The notes beneath the pieces were generated by a model. That model worked only from the letters and a program-made list of their open reading frames with translations. It searched no databases and was not told the origin of the DNA. A DNA stretch of 15,271 nt from an uncultured Clostridia bacterium (lineage in GTDB: Bacteria > Bacillota > Clostridia > TANB77 > CAG-508), in NCBI GenBank assembly GCA_934177795.1, contig CAKPPS010000028.1, positions 1 to 15,271 of the forward strand, given 5' to 3'. The translations under genes and the position numbers were made by a program. How positions within the stretch are numbered: the stretch's first letter is position 1; each line of letters opens with the position of its first letter. Shown piece by piece: positions 1 through 6,202 of this stretch.

Positions 1-158
1 GGCAACTCAATTATATATGATTTAAATCACTTATTCAATTTTATTTATTTTGTTTCACATCAATTGTAATACAACATTTTTACTTTTTTATTTTCAAATT
101 ATAGCACCTGAAATAAAAGCTAAATTCAATTATTTCTTCAATTAAATTTGCACAAAAA

Positions 159-202
159 TATAGTGCATAAATTTTTATTACTTTAAAAATTTATGCACTA
201 TA
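159..202 (-). terminator. Hairpin with 19-bp perfect arms, probable intrinsic terminator
   Basis: Arms 159-177 and 184-202 are exact reverse complements with a 6-nt loop. Read on the minus strand, the stem is followed by a run of five T. The stem is AT-rich, so termination strength is uncertain. The same hairpin, with zero or one arm mismatch, occurs at 2157-2200, 5383-5426 and 8945-8988. Confidence 0.6.
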
Positions 203-237
203 TAATACATTATCCTATCTACATTATTATAAGAGTG

Positions 238-285
238 TCCCAAGTGTTCCGATTTCGGAACGAAAAGGACCGTCCCTAGTGTTCG
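238..285. repeat. GC-rich 3' tag with perfect 16-bp palindrome, candidate DGR target hairpin
   Basis: A perfect inverted repeat (gttccgatttcggaac, 246-261) lies 24 bp downstream of the stop at 286-288. It is flanked by two near-identical 12-bp direct repeats (238-249 and 273-284, one mismatch) at 35-bp spacing. No T-run follows on the minus strand, so it does not look like an ordinary terminator. Characterised DGR targets, for example in Bordetella phage BPP-1, need a short GC-rich hairpin just downstream of the variable region. By analogy this is a candidate recognition hairpin. A REP/MITE-like dispersed repeat is the alternative. Confidence 0.5.
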
Positions 286-1935
286 CTACATTGTGTATGG
301 TGAACCGCTTGTTCCATCTCCTCCTGTTATCTTGATATCTGATTTTAGAGAAAAACATGGACGAAGGCCTAGCGGGTGCAAACTACCACTAGCATTGTCG
401 TATCTGTCCACAAAGCACAAGCAGCTGACGTTCAAGAAGCCGTCAGTTTCAACATCACGCACGTGGAAATTGCAGAAATAAGAATCCGAAATCACTTCGC
501 GGGACGCCATCCAATAATCCTCTCCTGTTGTCCATATATTTAGGTTGTTCATTTGTGTTTGGTCTGTCGTGTAATTTGTATCAGTCTCTTTCATATTATT
601 TGCTCCTGATGCTGATGAAGTAAATTCTAATTGTACTGGTTCTGCATTTTCTGAATTTTTATTTGTAAATGTTCCATTTTGGTTCGTTGGTACACTTCCT
701 ACACATCTTGCATCTGTTGCATATGCTCTATTTAAGTATTTTCCTGCTTCATTATTTAATGTTGTTATTGCATTATTGTAAGAATCTCTACCTGTAGCCC
801 AGTCACTTCCTCCTAAGGTTACATTTGATATATTTTTATCTGTTACTATTTGTAAACCATATTGCGAACTTGCATCATACAATACTCTACATGTTACTAC
901 TCCATTTGTTCCTACACTGCTTACTCCTGTATTGTAATTTATATAAGCTCCTGCTGGCAAATCATTGGTTGTTAGTTCTCTTTTCTCCATTGTATATGGA
1001 TTTCCGCTTGTTCCATCTCCTCCTGTTATCTTGATATCTGATTTTAGAGAAAAACATGGACGAAGCCCGAGCGTGCCTGAATAGCCATAAGTGCTGCCGT
1101 TGCTAGATACACGGCACAAGGCACCACTGAACAAGCTGCCGTCGGTATTCACATAACGCACATTGAAACCGCAGAGAGAAGAACCCGAGATCACAATGCG
1201 AGACGCTATCCAATAAGTCTCTCCTGTTGTCCATATATTTAAACTTTCTAATTGTGTTTTATCAGTTTCGTAGTTTGCATCTTCTCCTTTCATATTATTT
1301 ACACCTGCAACTGATGAAGCAAATTGTAATTTTGCTGGTCCTGGGTTTTCTGAATTTTTATTTATAAATGTTCCATTTTTATTTGTTGGCACACTTCCTA
1401 CGCATCTTGCATCTATTGCATATGCCCTATTTAAATATTTTCCTGCTTCATTATTTAATGTTGCTATTGCGTTATTATAAGAGTCTCTTCCTGTAGCCCA
1501 GTCATTCCCTCCTAAAGTTACATTTGCTATATTTTTATCTGTTATTATTTGTAAACCATATTCTGAACTTGCATCATATAATACTCTACATGTTACCACT
1601 CCATTTGTTCCTATAGTGCTTACTTCTGTATTGTAATTTATATAAGCTCCTGCTTTTAAATCATTTGTTGTTAGAGTTGGAGCTGGATCTGGTGTTGAAT
1701 TTCCTCCATTTCCTGATTCCATATCTTCAACATATTTTACTGCCTCATTTAGCCCTACTTCTTCATTTAACTTTGATTGTTCTGTTCGTTCTTTTGCTTG
1801 TTTTGCTTTCTCGACTATTCCATTATTTCCTAATACCAAACTTATGCTTATTCCTGCTAATATTATTAGCACTATTATTGTTACTACTAAAGCTATTAAT
1901 GTTATACCTTTTTCTTTTTTTAATATTTTTCTCAT
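286..1935 (-). CDS. Prepilin-like surface protein with two tandem lectin-like variable domains (putative DGR target)
   Basis: 549 aa. The ATG at 1935 follows an AAAAGAGGAG ribosome-binding site. The N-terminus is a class III prepilin signal (basic leader, KG|ITLIALVVTIIVLIILAG), then a charged helix (about 38-75) and a Gly/Ser/Pro linker. Mature position +5 is Ala, not the Glu of classical type IV pilins. Two copies of a ~230-residue domain follow, with a 699-nt period. Each starts at LTTNDL.AGAYINYNT and ends at YWxASR, a variable segment, then GLRPCFSLKSDIKITGG. The first copy runs through its usual end: PYTM is followed by GAG instead of a stop, into EKRE and the second copy. Conserved Cys (VTCRVL, ARCVGS, LC, RPCF) suggest an extracellular disulfide-bearing fold. 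A C-type-lectin-like fold and ligand binding are inferred. The gene has its own promoter at 2043-2071. The likely origin is unequal recombination between paralogues. Confidence 0.85.
   Translation of the reverse strand: MRKILKKEKGITLIALVVTIIVLIILAGISISLVLGNNGIVEKAKQAKERTEQSKLNEEVGLNEAVKYVEDMESGNGGNSTPDPAPTLTTNDLKAGAYINYNTEVSTIGTNGVVTCRVLYDASSEYGLQIITDKNIANVTLGGNDWATGRDSYNNAIATLNNEAGKYLNRAYAIDARCVGSVPTNKNGTFINKNSENPGPAKLQFASSVAGVNNMKGEDANYETDKTQLESLNIWTTGETYWIASRIVISGSSLCGFNVRYVNTDGSLFSGALCRVSSNGSTYGYSGTLGLRPCFSLKSDIKITGGDGTSGNPYTMEKRELTTNDLPAGAYINYNTGVSSVGTNGVVTCRVLYDASSQYGLQIVTDKNISNVTLGGSDWATGRDSYNNAITTLNNEAGKYLNRAYATDARCVGSVPTNQNGTFTNKNSENAEPVQLEFTSSASGANNMKETDTNYTTDQTQMNNLNIWTTGEDYWMASREVISDSYFCNFHVRDVETDGFLNVSCLCFVDRYDNASGSLHPLGLRPCFSLKSDIKITGGDGTSGSPYTM
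370..498 (-). other. Variable region 1 (C-terminal lectin-like domain, putative DGR VR)
   Basis: A 43-codon hypervariable segment between the conserved codons for MASR and GLRPCF. It aligns without gaps to 1069-1197 and 9156-9284, and to 4292-4426 apart from two extra codons there. Invariant codons such as cgt, ggc and ttg-tgc are interleaved with codons that vary at the first two bases and mostly keep a final T or C. This is the pattern left by mutagenesis of AAT/AAC template codons. The palindrome at 246-261 lies about 110 bp downstream. Confidence 0.7.
1069..1197 (-). other. Variable region 2 (internal lectin-like domain of the same protein, putative DGR VR)
   Basis: Same 43-codon layout as 370-498, exactly 699 bp away, with a largely different set of residues at the variable codons. 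It is GC-rich against AT-rich flanks. Unlike the C-terminal copy, no palindrome tag follows directly, because the reading frame continues into the second domain. The nearest intact tag is about 800 bp downstream. Confidence 0.68.
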
Positions 1936-2042
1936 TTTAATTACTCCTCTTTTGTTATTATTTTTTTATTTAGTAAATTTATACACTTTTTCTTTTCCAA
2001 GTACTCATATTATGTTTATAAGTTGTTACTTTATTTGTACTA

Positions 2043-2071
2043 ATTTTACTAATAAATTTTTATTACGTCAA
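2043..2071 (-). promoter_or_regulatory. Sigma-A-type promoter of the two-domain prepilin-lectin gene
   Basis: On the minus strand: TTGACG (2066-2071), a 17-nt spacer, TAAAAT (2043-2048). This leaves a leader of about 100 nt that ends in AAAAGAGGAG before the ATG at 1935. The promoter recurs upstream of the genes at 4208-5158, 8247-8714, 9072-10016 and 10446-11216. Confidence 0.75.
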
Positions 2072-2104
2072 TAGGTTATTACATTTTTTAAAATTTTTAT
2101 TCAT

Positions 2105-2232
2105 CCTAAAATAAAAATTAAATTCGATTATTTCTTTAATTAAATTTGCATAAAAATATAGTGCATAAATTTTTATTATTTTAAAAATCTATGCACTATA
2201 TAATACATTATCCTATCTACATTATTATATTT
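2105..2232. repeat. Intergenic repeat copy, truncated before its GC-rich tag
   Basis: This matches 107-235, 5331-5460 and 8893-9020, and includes the 19-bp-arm hairpin (2157-2200, one arm mismatch). It stops at the 3' end of the AbiEii pseudogene. The GC-rich palindrome tag found in the other copies is absent, as if a foreign segment had joined here. Confidence 0.7.
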
Positions 2233-2233
2233 T

Positions 2234-3046
2234 CTATAACTCCACAACATATTTTTTTATTGTTTTTAATATATTTGATATACTTTGTCCTGTCCAATTG
2301 TTATTATTTGATAAATTTTGAATAAACATCTTATCACTTAAAACCATATCTATTATACTTGAAATATCTTCTTTGTTAGTTATTTCAATATCTGTATCAA
2401 AAATTAAAATCTTCATATAATCAGCAATTAGTTTTTTATCTAAATTTCCTTCTGTAATTAACCAATATAGATCAAATATATCTCTGTATCTAGTAGAAAG
2501 TGGTCCAAATTTTAATAATGGAACTATCTTCTCTACAAATATTTGCTCTTTTGGATTAACTAAAAAACTAATATTATCATCAATTATTTTAGTATCCAAT
2601 AATAATGTATCTTGCAAAATATCTATGTGTTTATGTACCCCAATATCTAATTTTATATGATAGCTTTTATTATAATTATCAGATATTGTAACTGTTAATC
2701 TTTTTCCGTGATAGTCTTGATGAGATAATTCTTCAATATTATCTTTATCAATTTATAACTTAAAACCATCAATATTATCAAGTTTTCCTAATTCCATAAA
2801 TATTTTAACTATATTATCTGTTGCAATAGACATATTTATTAAATCCATATCAATATCTATTGTTGCTCTACGAATATTTTGTGTTAAGTGGAACATTACA
2901 ACTCCACCTTTTATTGTTATTTTATCATTATATTTTGAATTGTAAATTCTATTTATAATAATATCTTGGCATACTTTTGAAATTGCATAGTTCCTAGTAT
3001 AACCACCTTTTATATACTCATTTACACATTCTTGTAAACTATTCAT
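2234..3046 (-). pseudogene. abiEii: AbiEii-family nucleotidyltransferase toxin, interrupted by one in-frame TAA
   Basis: The reading frame is open over about 270 codons apart from a single TAA at 2753-2755, so it splits into a 97-residue N-part and a ~170-residue C-part in the same frame. The N-part carries the nucleotidyltransferase core: IKGGVVMFHL (GG about 47-48) and RRATIDIDMD (DID about 64-66). The C-part contains LNP-type helical text (FLVNPKEQIF, RYRDIFDLYWL) typical of the family. AbiEii toxins are usually nearly 300 aa, so the reconstructed length is close to normal. The ATG overlaps the antitoxin stop (TAATG) and has a GGAGGT site inside the antitoxin gene. The active site lies before the stop, but the truncated N-part is probably not a functional toxin. 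Sequencing error or readthrough cannot be excluded. Confidence 0.8.
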
Positions 3047-3585
3047 TACATTACCTCCGTTTCAATAGTTTTCATTATATATGAATTATTAAAGTTTTGA
3101 GCATATTTATATAATTTAATAAAATTCAATTTGTCTTTGATTTTTCTATAATTATTCAAAACTTCTTTATATAGTTCATAAGGTAATTTTGATTTATACC
3201 TTATAAGTTCAATTAACATTCTTTCTTTATCATATATATTAACTTCTGTATCTTCAATTTTCATTTTTATTAATCCTATATCTAATAATTCTTTTTTTGT
3301 GAAAATTTGTTTTATTGATTTATTTTCTATATTTCTTGATTTCTTATCTGTTGCCAAATAGTAGTAGTCTGGTATTTTATCCGTTAGTTCATAGTAGAAA
3401 AAAGCACTATTCAAAGTTAATATTGCTTTAGAATATTTTTTTGTTATTATTGCTAATTCACTTGGAAATTCCTCGTTTGAATATATTCCCTTTTCAATTT
3501 TATACAATTCTTTATTAGCAACTTTCTTTTCTATTTGATATCTGTTTAATCCACTCTCTAATAATTCTTTATAATAATATACCAT
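3046..3585 (-). CDS. abiEi: AbiEi-family antitoxin and transcriptional repressor of a type IV toxin-antitoxin pair
   Basis: 179 aa from the ATG at 3585. I prefer this start over an in-frame ATG at 3612 because GAGGGGAG lies just 5' of it and the 3612 start would fall in the promoter. The N-terminal ~60 residues (KELLESGLNRYQIEKKV, LYKIEKGIYS) form the winged-helix motif of AbiEi antitoxins, followed by the family's C-terminal helical domain (ERMLIELIRYK). AbiEi proteins neutralise AbiEii without direct binding and repress their own promoter at inverted repeats; an 18-bp inverted repeat covers the promoter here. Translationally coupled to abiEii by a 1-bp overlap. This half appears intact while its toxin is broken. 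Family assignment is from motif recognition. Confidence 0.8.
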   Translation of the reverse strand: MVYYYKELLESGLNRYQIEKKVANKELYKIEKGIYSNEEFPSELAIITKKYSKAILTLNSAFFYYELTDKIPDYYYLATDKKSRNIENKSIKQIFTKKELLDIGLIKMKIEDTEVNIYDKERMLIELIRYKSKLPYELYKEVLNNYRKIKDKLNFIKLYKYAQNFNNSYIMKTIETEVM

Positions 3586-3601
3586 TTTTTCTCCCCTCTT
3601 T

Positions 3602-3652
3602 ATTATAAACACAAATGTCGGCTTTTGTCAAACCAAAGCCGACATTTGTGTT
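3602..3652 (-). promoter_or_regulatory. AbiE promoter embedded in an 18-bp perfect palindrome (probable autoregulatory operator)
   Basis: On the minus strand there is a perfect consensus promoter: TTGACA (3626-3631), an 18-nt spacer, TATAAT (3602-3607). The spacer (3608-3625) is exactly one arm of an inverted repeat whose other arm is 3635-3652, with a 9-nt loop containing the -35 box. AbiEi repressors bind inverted repeats in their own promoters, so this is a strong operator candidate. The predicted start site is only 10-12 nt from the ATG at 3585, giving a very short leader. A terminator role for the hairpin is the less likely alternative. Confidence 0.7.
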
Positions 3653-3661
3653 GAAATATTT

Positions 3662-4053
3662 TTATGTATAAATCAACTCATTTAATACTATTTCTTCGGC
3701 TTGTTGTTTAATTGAGTTCATCGTTCCTACCCAATATAACTGATTAGAATCTTTCATATATTCTGTTAAATCTCTTTTTGCTTTAATTTTGTCATAATAT
3801 CATTTACTCTTTTTGTTGCTACTTCCTGTATTTCCTTTAAATGCTTATTTAACTATCCTTCCATAAACAATATTGCATATTCAGTTTTCTTATGTTCCTT
3901 CAAATAATTTAATCTTAATCTACCATATTTATTTAGTATAACCTTTTCTTCTTGTTTTAATACTAAATTTGGTACATAATAATCTCCTATCAATGTATAA
4001 CTTATTCCAGTTTCTTCATCTGTAAATTCTTTTTTTAATTCTATACTATTCAT
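3662..4053 (-). pseudogene. tnpV: Decayed TnpV-like transposon-encoded protein
   Basis: The N-terminal part (start at 4053, stop TAG at 3853-3855) contains LIGDYYVPNLVL and YGRLRLNYLKEHK, characteristic of TnpV, a small (~120 aa) accessory protein of Tn4451-type and related clostridial elements. Past the TAG the same frame continues (LNKHLKEIQEVATKRVND). After an A-rich run on the coding strand near 3772-3782 the frame shifts to one encoding WVGTMNSIKQQAEEIV, the usual TnpV C-terminus, ending at 3662. One nonsense and one frameshift mutation therefore mark it as a relic. An upstream in-frame start at 4098 falls inside a terminator hairpin and is unlikely. No transposase or element ends are visible nearby. 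Confidence 0.75.
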
Positions 4054-4072
4054 AATTTTTATTTTTTGGTTC

Positions 4073-4102
4073 AAAAAAAGATGAACTTTTAAATTCATCT
4101 TT
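4073..4102 (-). terminator. Rho-independent terminator downstream of the prepilin-lectin gene at 4208-5158
   Basis: Arms 4094-4102 and 4077-4085 form a 9-bp stem with an 8-nt loop. On the minus strand the stem runs into seven T (4073-4079). It lies about 105 bp past the stop at 4208. Confidence 0.75.
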
Positions 4103-4207
4103 GGTTTAGTTTTTATTTATTATAAGCCTTGATATAATGTTAGATAAGTAAAAAGAGTATCTCTTTCGTTCCGATTTTAGAACGGAAAGGATTACCACTA
4201 GTGTTCC
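4103..4207. repeat. Diverged 3' tag downstream of the prepilin-lectin gene, with decayed palindrome
   Basis: The 3' tag is recognisable but altered: the palindrome window 4168-4183 has lost two of its six stem pairs, and only the gttc/gaac arms remain. The adjoining AT-rich segment (about 4104-4160) resembles 10286-10345 downstream of the non-lectin prepilin gene. This gene and that one therefore share a second type of 3' flank. Confidence 0.55.
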
Positions 4208-5158
4208 TTACATTGTATATGGATTTTCGCTTGTTCCATCTCCTCCTGTTATCTTGATATCTGATTTTAAAGAAAAACAAGGACGAAGGCCTTTCGTATA
4301 CGAACGACCCATAGTTTCGCCGTTTTTGATCACATGGCACAAGTAGGAATCGAACAATGTGCCGCTATCGCCCACATAACGCAGGAAGAAACGGCAGGAA
4401 TAAGAATTCGCATCGTCGTCCGGATTGCGGGACGCTAGCCAGTAATCTTCTCCTGTTTTCCATATATTTAAGTTGTTCATTTGTGTTTGGTCTGCAGTGT
4501 AATTAGTATCAATTCCTTTCATATTGTTTGCTCCTGATACTGATGAAGTAAATCCTAATCGTACTGGTCCTGCATTTTCTGAATTTTTATTTGTAAATGT
4601 TCCATTTTGATTTGTTGGTACACTTCCTACACATCTTGTATCTGTTACATATGCTCTATTTAAATATTTTCCTGCCTCATTATTTAATGTTGTTATTGCA
4701 TTGTTGTAAGAAGCACTTGCTGTAGCCCAGTCACTTCCTCCTAAGGTTACATTTGTTATGTTTTTATCTGTTATTATTTGTAAGCCATATTCTGAACTTG
4801 CATCATATAATACTCTACATGTTACAACTCCATTTGTTCCTACACTGCTTACTCCTGTGTCATATTTTATATAAACTCCTTCTGTTAAATCATTTGTTGT
4901 TAAAGTCGGATTTGGTGTTGAACTTCCTCCATTATCAGATTCTATATCTTCAATATAATTTGCTGTTTCGTTTAAACTTTTTTCTTCATTCGTTTTTGCC
5001 TGTTCTGTCTGTTCCTTTGCAAATTTTGCCTTTTCTACTATTTCATCTTCTCCTAGCACTAAATTTATGCTTACTCCTACTAGTATTATTAACACTATTA
5101 TTGTTACTACAAGTGCTATTAATGTTATACCATTTTCTTTTTTTAATATTTTTTTCAC
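4208..5158 (-). CDS. Prepilin-like protein with lectin-like variable domain (putative DGR target)
   Basis: 316 aa. The start is GTG at 5158, preceded by AGAGGG. The N-terminus has a prepilin signal (NG|ITLIALVVTIIVLIILVG) with Ala, not Glu, at +5. A charged alpha-helical stalk (about 37-72) and a Ser/Pro linker lead to one lectin-like domain from LTTNDL to the C-terminal PYTM. Through residue ~90 it is nearly identical to the protein encoded at 9072-10016, so the two are recent duplicates. The variable segment carries two extra codons compared with its paralogues. Promoter at 5267-5295. Predicted to be exported, processed by a prepilin peptidase and displayed at the surface. Ligand unknown. 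Confidence 0.83.
   Translation of the reverse strand: MKKILKKENGITLIALVVTIIVLIILVGVSINLVLGEDEIVEKAKFAKEQTEQAKTNEEKSLNETANYIEDIESDNGGSSTPNPTLTTNDLTEGVYIKYDTGVSSVGTNGVVTCRVLYDASSEYGLQIITDKNITNVTLGGSDWATASASYNNAITTLNNEAGKYLNRAYVTDTRCVGSVPTNQNGTFTNKNSENAGPVRLGFTSSVSGANNMKGIDTNYTADQTQMNNLNIWKTGEDYWLASRNPDDDANSYSCRFFLRYVGDSGTLFDSYLCHVIKNGETMGRSYTKGLRPCFSLKSDIKITGGDGTSENPYTM
4292..4426 (-). other. Variable region 3 (putative DGR VR, two codons longer)
   Basis: 45 codons against 43 in the other copies. The extra codons fall just after ASR, in an Asp-rich stretch (NPDDDANS). The rest aligns codon for codon with the other copies and keeps cgt, ggc, ttg-tgc and the final T/C pattern. GC-rich relative to its flanks. 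The length change could mean a different template or a later insertion. Confidence 0.65.
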
Positions 5159-5266
5159 TTTAACTTACCCTCTTTTGTTATTATTTTTTCATTTAATAAA
5201 TTTATACATTTTTTCTTTTTCAAGTACTCATATTATGTTTATAAGTTGTTATTTTTATTTATAGTA

Positions 5267-5295
5267 AGTTTACTAATAAATTTTTATTACGTCAA
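5267..5295 (-). promoter_or_regulatory. Sigma-A-type promoter of the prepilin-lectin gene at 4208-5158
   Basis: TTGACG (5290-5295), a 17-nt spacer and TAAACT (5267-5272) on the minus strand. The -10 differs from the TAAAAT of the sister promoters by one base. Confidence 0.7.
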
Positions 5296-5330
5296 TAGGT
5301 TATTACATTTTTTTAAAATTTTTTATTCAT

Positions 5331-5508
5331 CCTGGAATAAAAGTTAAATTCAATTATTTTTTTAATCAAATTTACACAAAAATATAGCGCATAAATTTTT
5401 ATTACTTTAAAAATCTATGCACTATATAATACATTTTCCTATTTACATTATTATAAGAGTGTCTCAAGTGTTACGATTTTGGAACGAAAAGGACCGTCCT
5501 TATTGTTC
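5331..5508. repeat. Intergenic repeat copy with 19-bp-arm hairpin and degenerate 3' tag
   Basis: Matches 107-285 and 8893-9071. The hairpin is at 5383-5426 with one or two arm mismatches. The palindrome in the tag (5470-5485, gttacgattttggaac) carries a stem mismatch and a wobble, so it is no longer a clean hairpin. It lies just downstream of the frameshifted Ig-repeat gene. Confidence 0.7.
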
Positions 5509-5593
5509 CTTACATTGTATATGGATTTCCGCTTGTTCCATCTCCTCCTGTTATCTTGATATCTGATTTTAGAGAAAAGCAAGGACGAAGGCC

Positions 5594-5723
5594 ATACGTA
5601 ATTAAATGTCCATAGGCATTACCTCCGCTATTTACACCACATAAACCGTTCCCCATGCAAACTATTACTAGCCATAAAGAAGAAAATATCAAAGTAGTAA
5701 TTAGAAGAATTCGAATCCACTAT
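5594..5723 (-). other. Variable region 4 (degenerate, frameshifted)
   Basis: 130 nt where its paralogues have 129. With one G removed from the GGGG run (5651-5654), codons line up again at SLHGNGLCGV. It is AT-richer than the other variable regions and has lost several otherwise invariant codons: Arg of VR, the following Val, and the Gly before L. It appears to be no longer homogenised with the others, or copied from another template. Confidence 0.6.
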
Positions 5724-6202
5724 ACGAGATGCTATCCAATAGTTCTCTCCTGTTTTCCTTATATTTATATTTCCCATTTGTGTTATGTCTGTTATATAAT
5801 TTGTATCTGATCCTTTGCATCCTGAATCATTTGTTGACCATCCTGTCGGTATAAATGACATTTTTACATTTGTTGTTGTCTCTGAATTTTTATTTATAAA
5901 CGTTTTATTTTCTAGTGTTGGTACACTTCCTACACATCTTGCGTCTGTTGCATATGCTTTATTTAAGTATTTTCCTGCCTCATTATTTAATATTGTTATT
6001 GCATTATTATAAGAAACACTTCCAGTAGCCCAGCTACTTCCTCCTAAGGTTACATTTGTTATGTTTTTATCTGTTATTATTTGTAAACCATATTGCGAAC
6101 TTGTATCATATAATACTCTACATGTTACTACTCCATTTGTTCCTACACTGCTTACTCCTGTATCGTATTTTATATAATCTCCTGCTTTTAAAATATAAGT
6201 GG

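Larger units (their letters stand above)
1..285. other. Intergenic region downstream of the two-domain prepilin-lectin gene
   Basis: No gene is visible in this stretch. From about 107 to 285 it is a copy of the intergenic repeat that recurs at 2105-2232, 5331-5508 and 8893-9071. It contains a 19-bp-arm hairpin (159-202) and a GC-rich 3' tag with a perfect 16-bp palindrome (246-261). Positions 1-106 are AT-rich, and I recognise nothing in them. Confidence 0.75.

Noticed and set aside
246..261. Palindrome after the gene stop as an intrinsic terminator
   Set aside because: No T-run follows on the minus strand. The AT-rich hairpin at 159-202, which has one, is the better terminator candidate.
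825..1034. Leu-rich plus-strand ORFs here and at 1665-1940, 4753-5163, 6317-6583, 6836-7162, 9656-10054 and similar places
   Set aside because: They are antisense shadows of AT-rich minus-strand genes, recur wherever the paralogous domains occur, and lack ribosome-binding sites.
3586..3612. Upstream ATG at 3612 as the AbiEi start
   Set aside because: It lies upstream of the good ribosome-binding site and inside the -10/spacer region of the promoter.
4054..4098. N-terminal extension of the TnpV fragment from an ATG at 4098
   Set aside because: The extension overlaps the U-tailed terminator hairpin 4073-4102 and adds residues not typical of TnpV.
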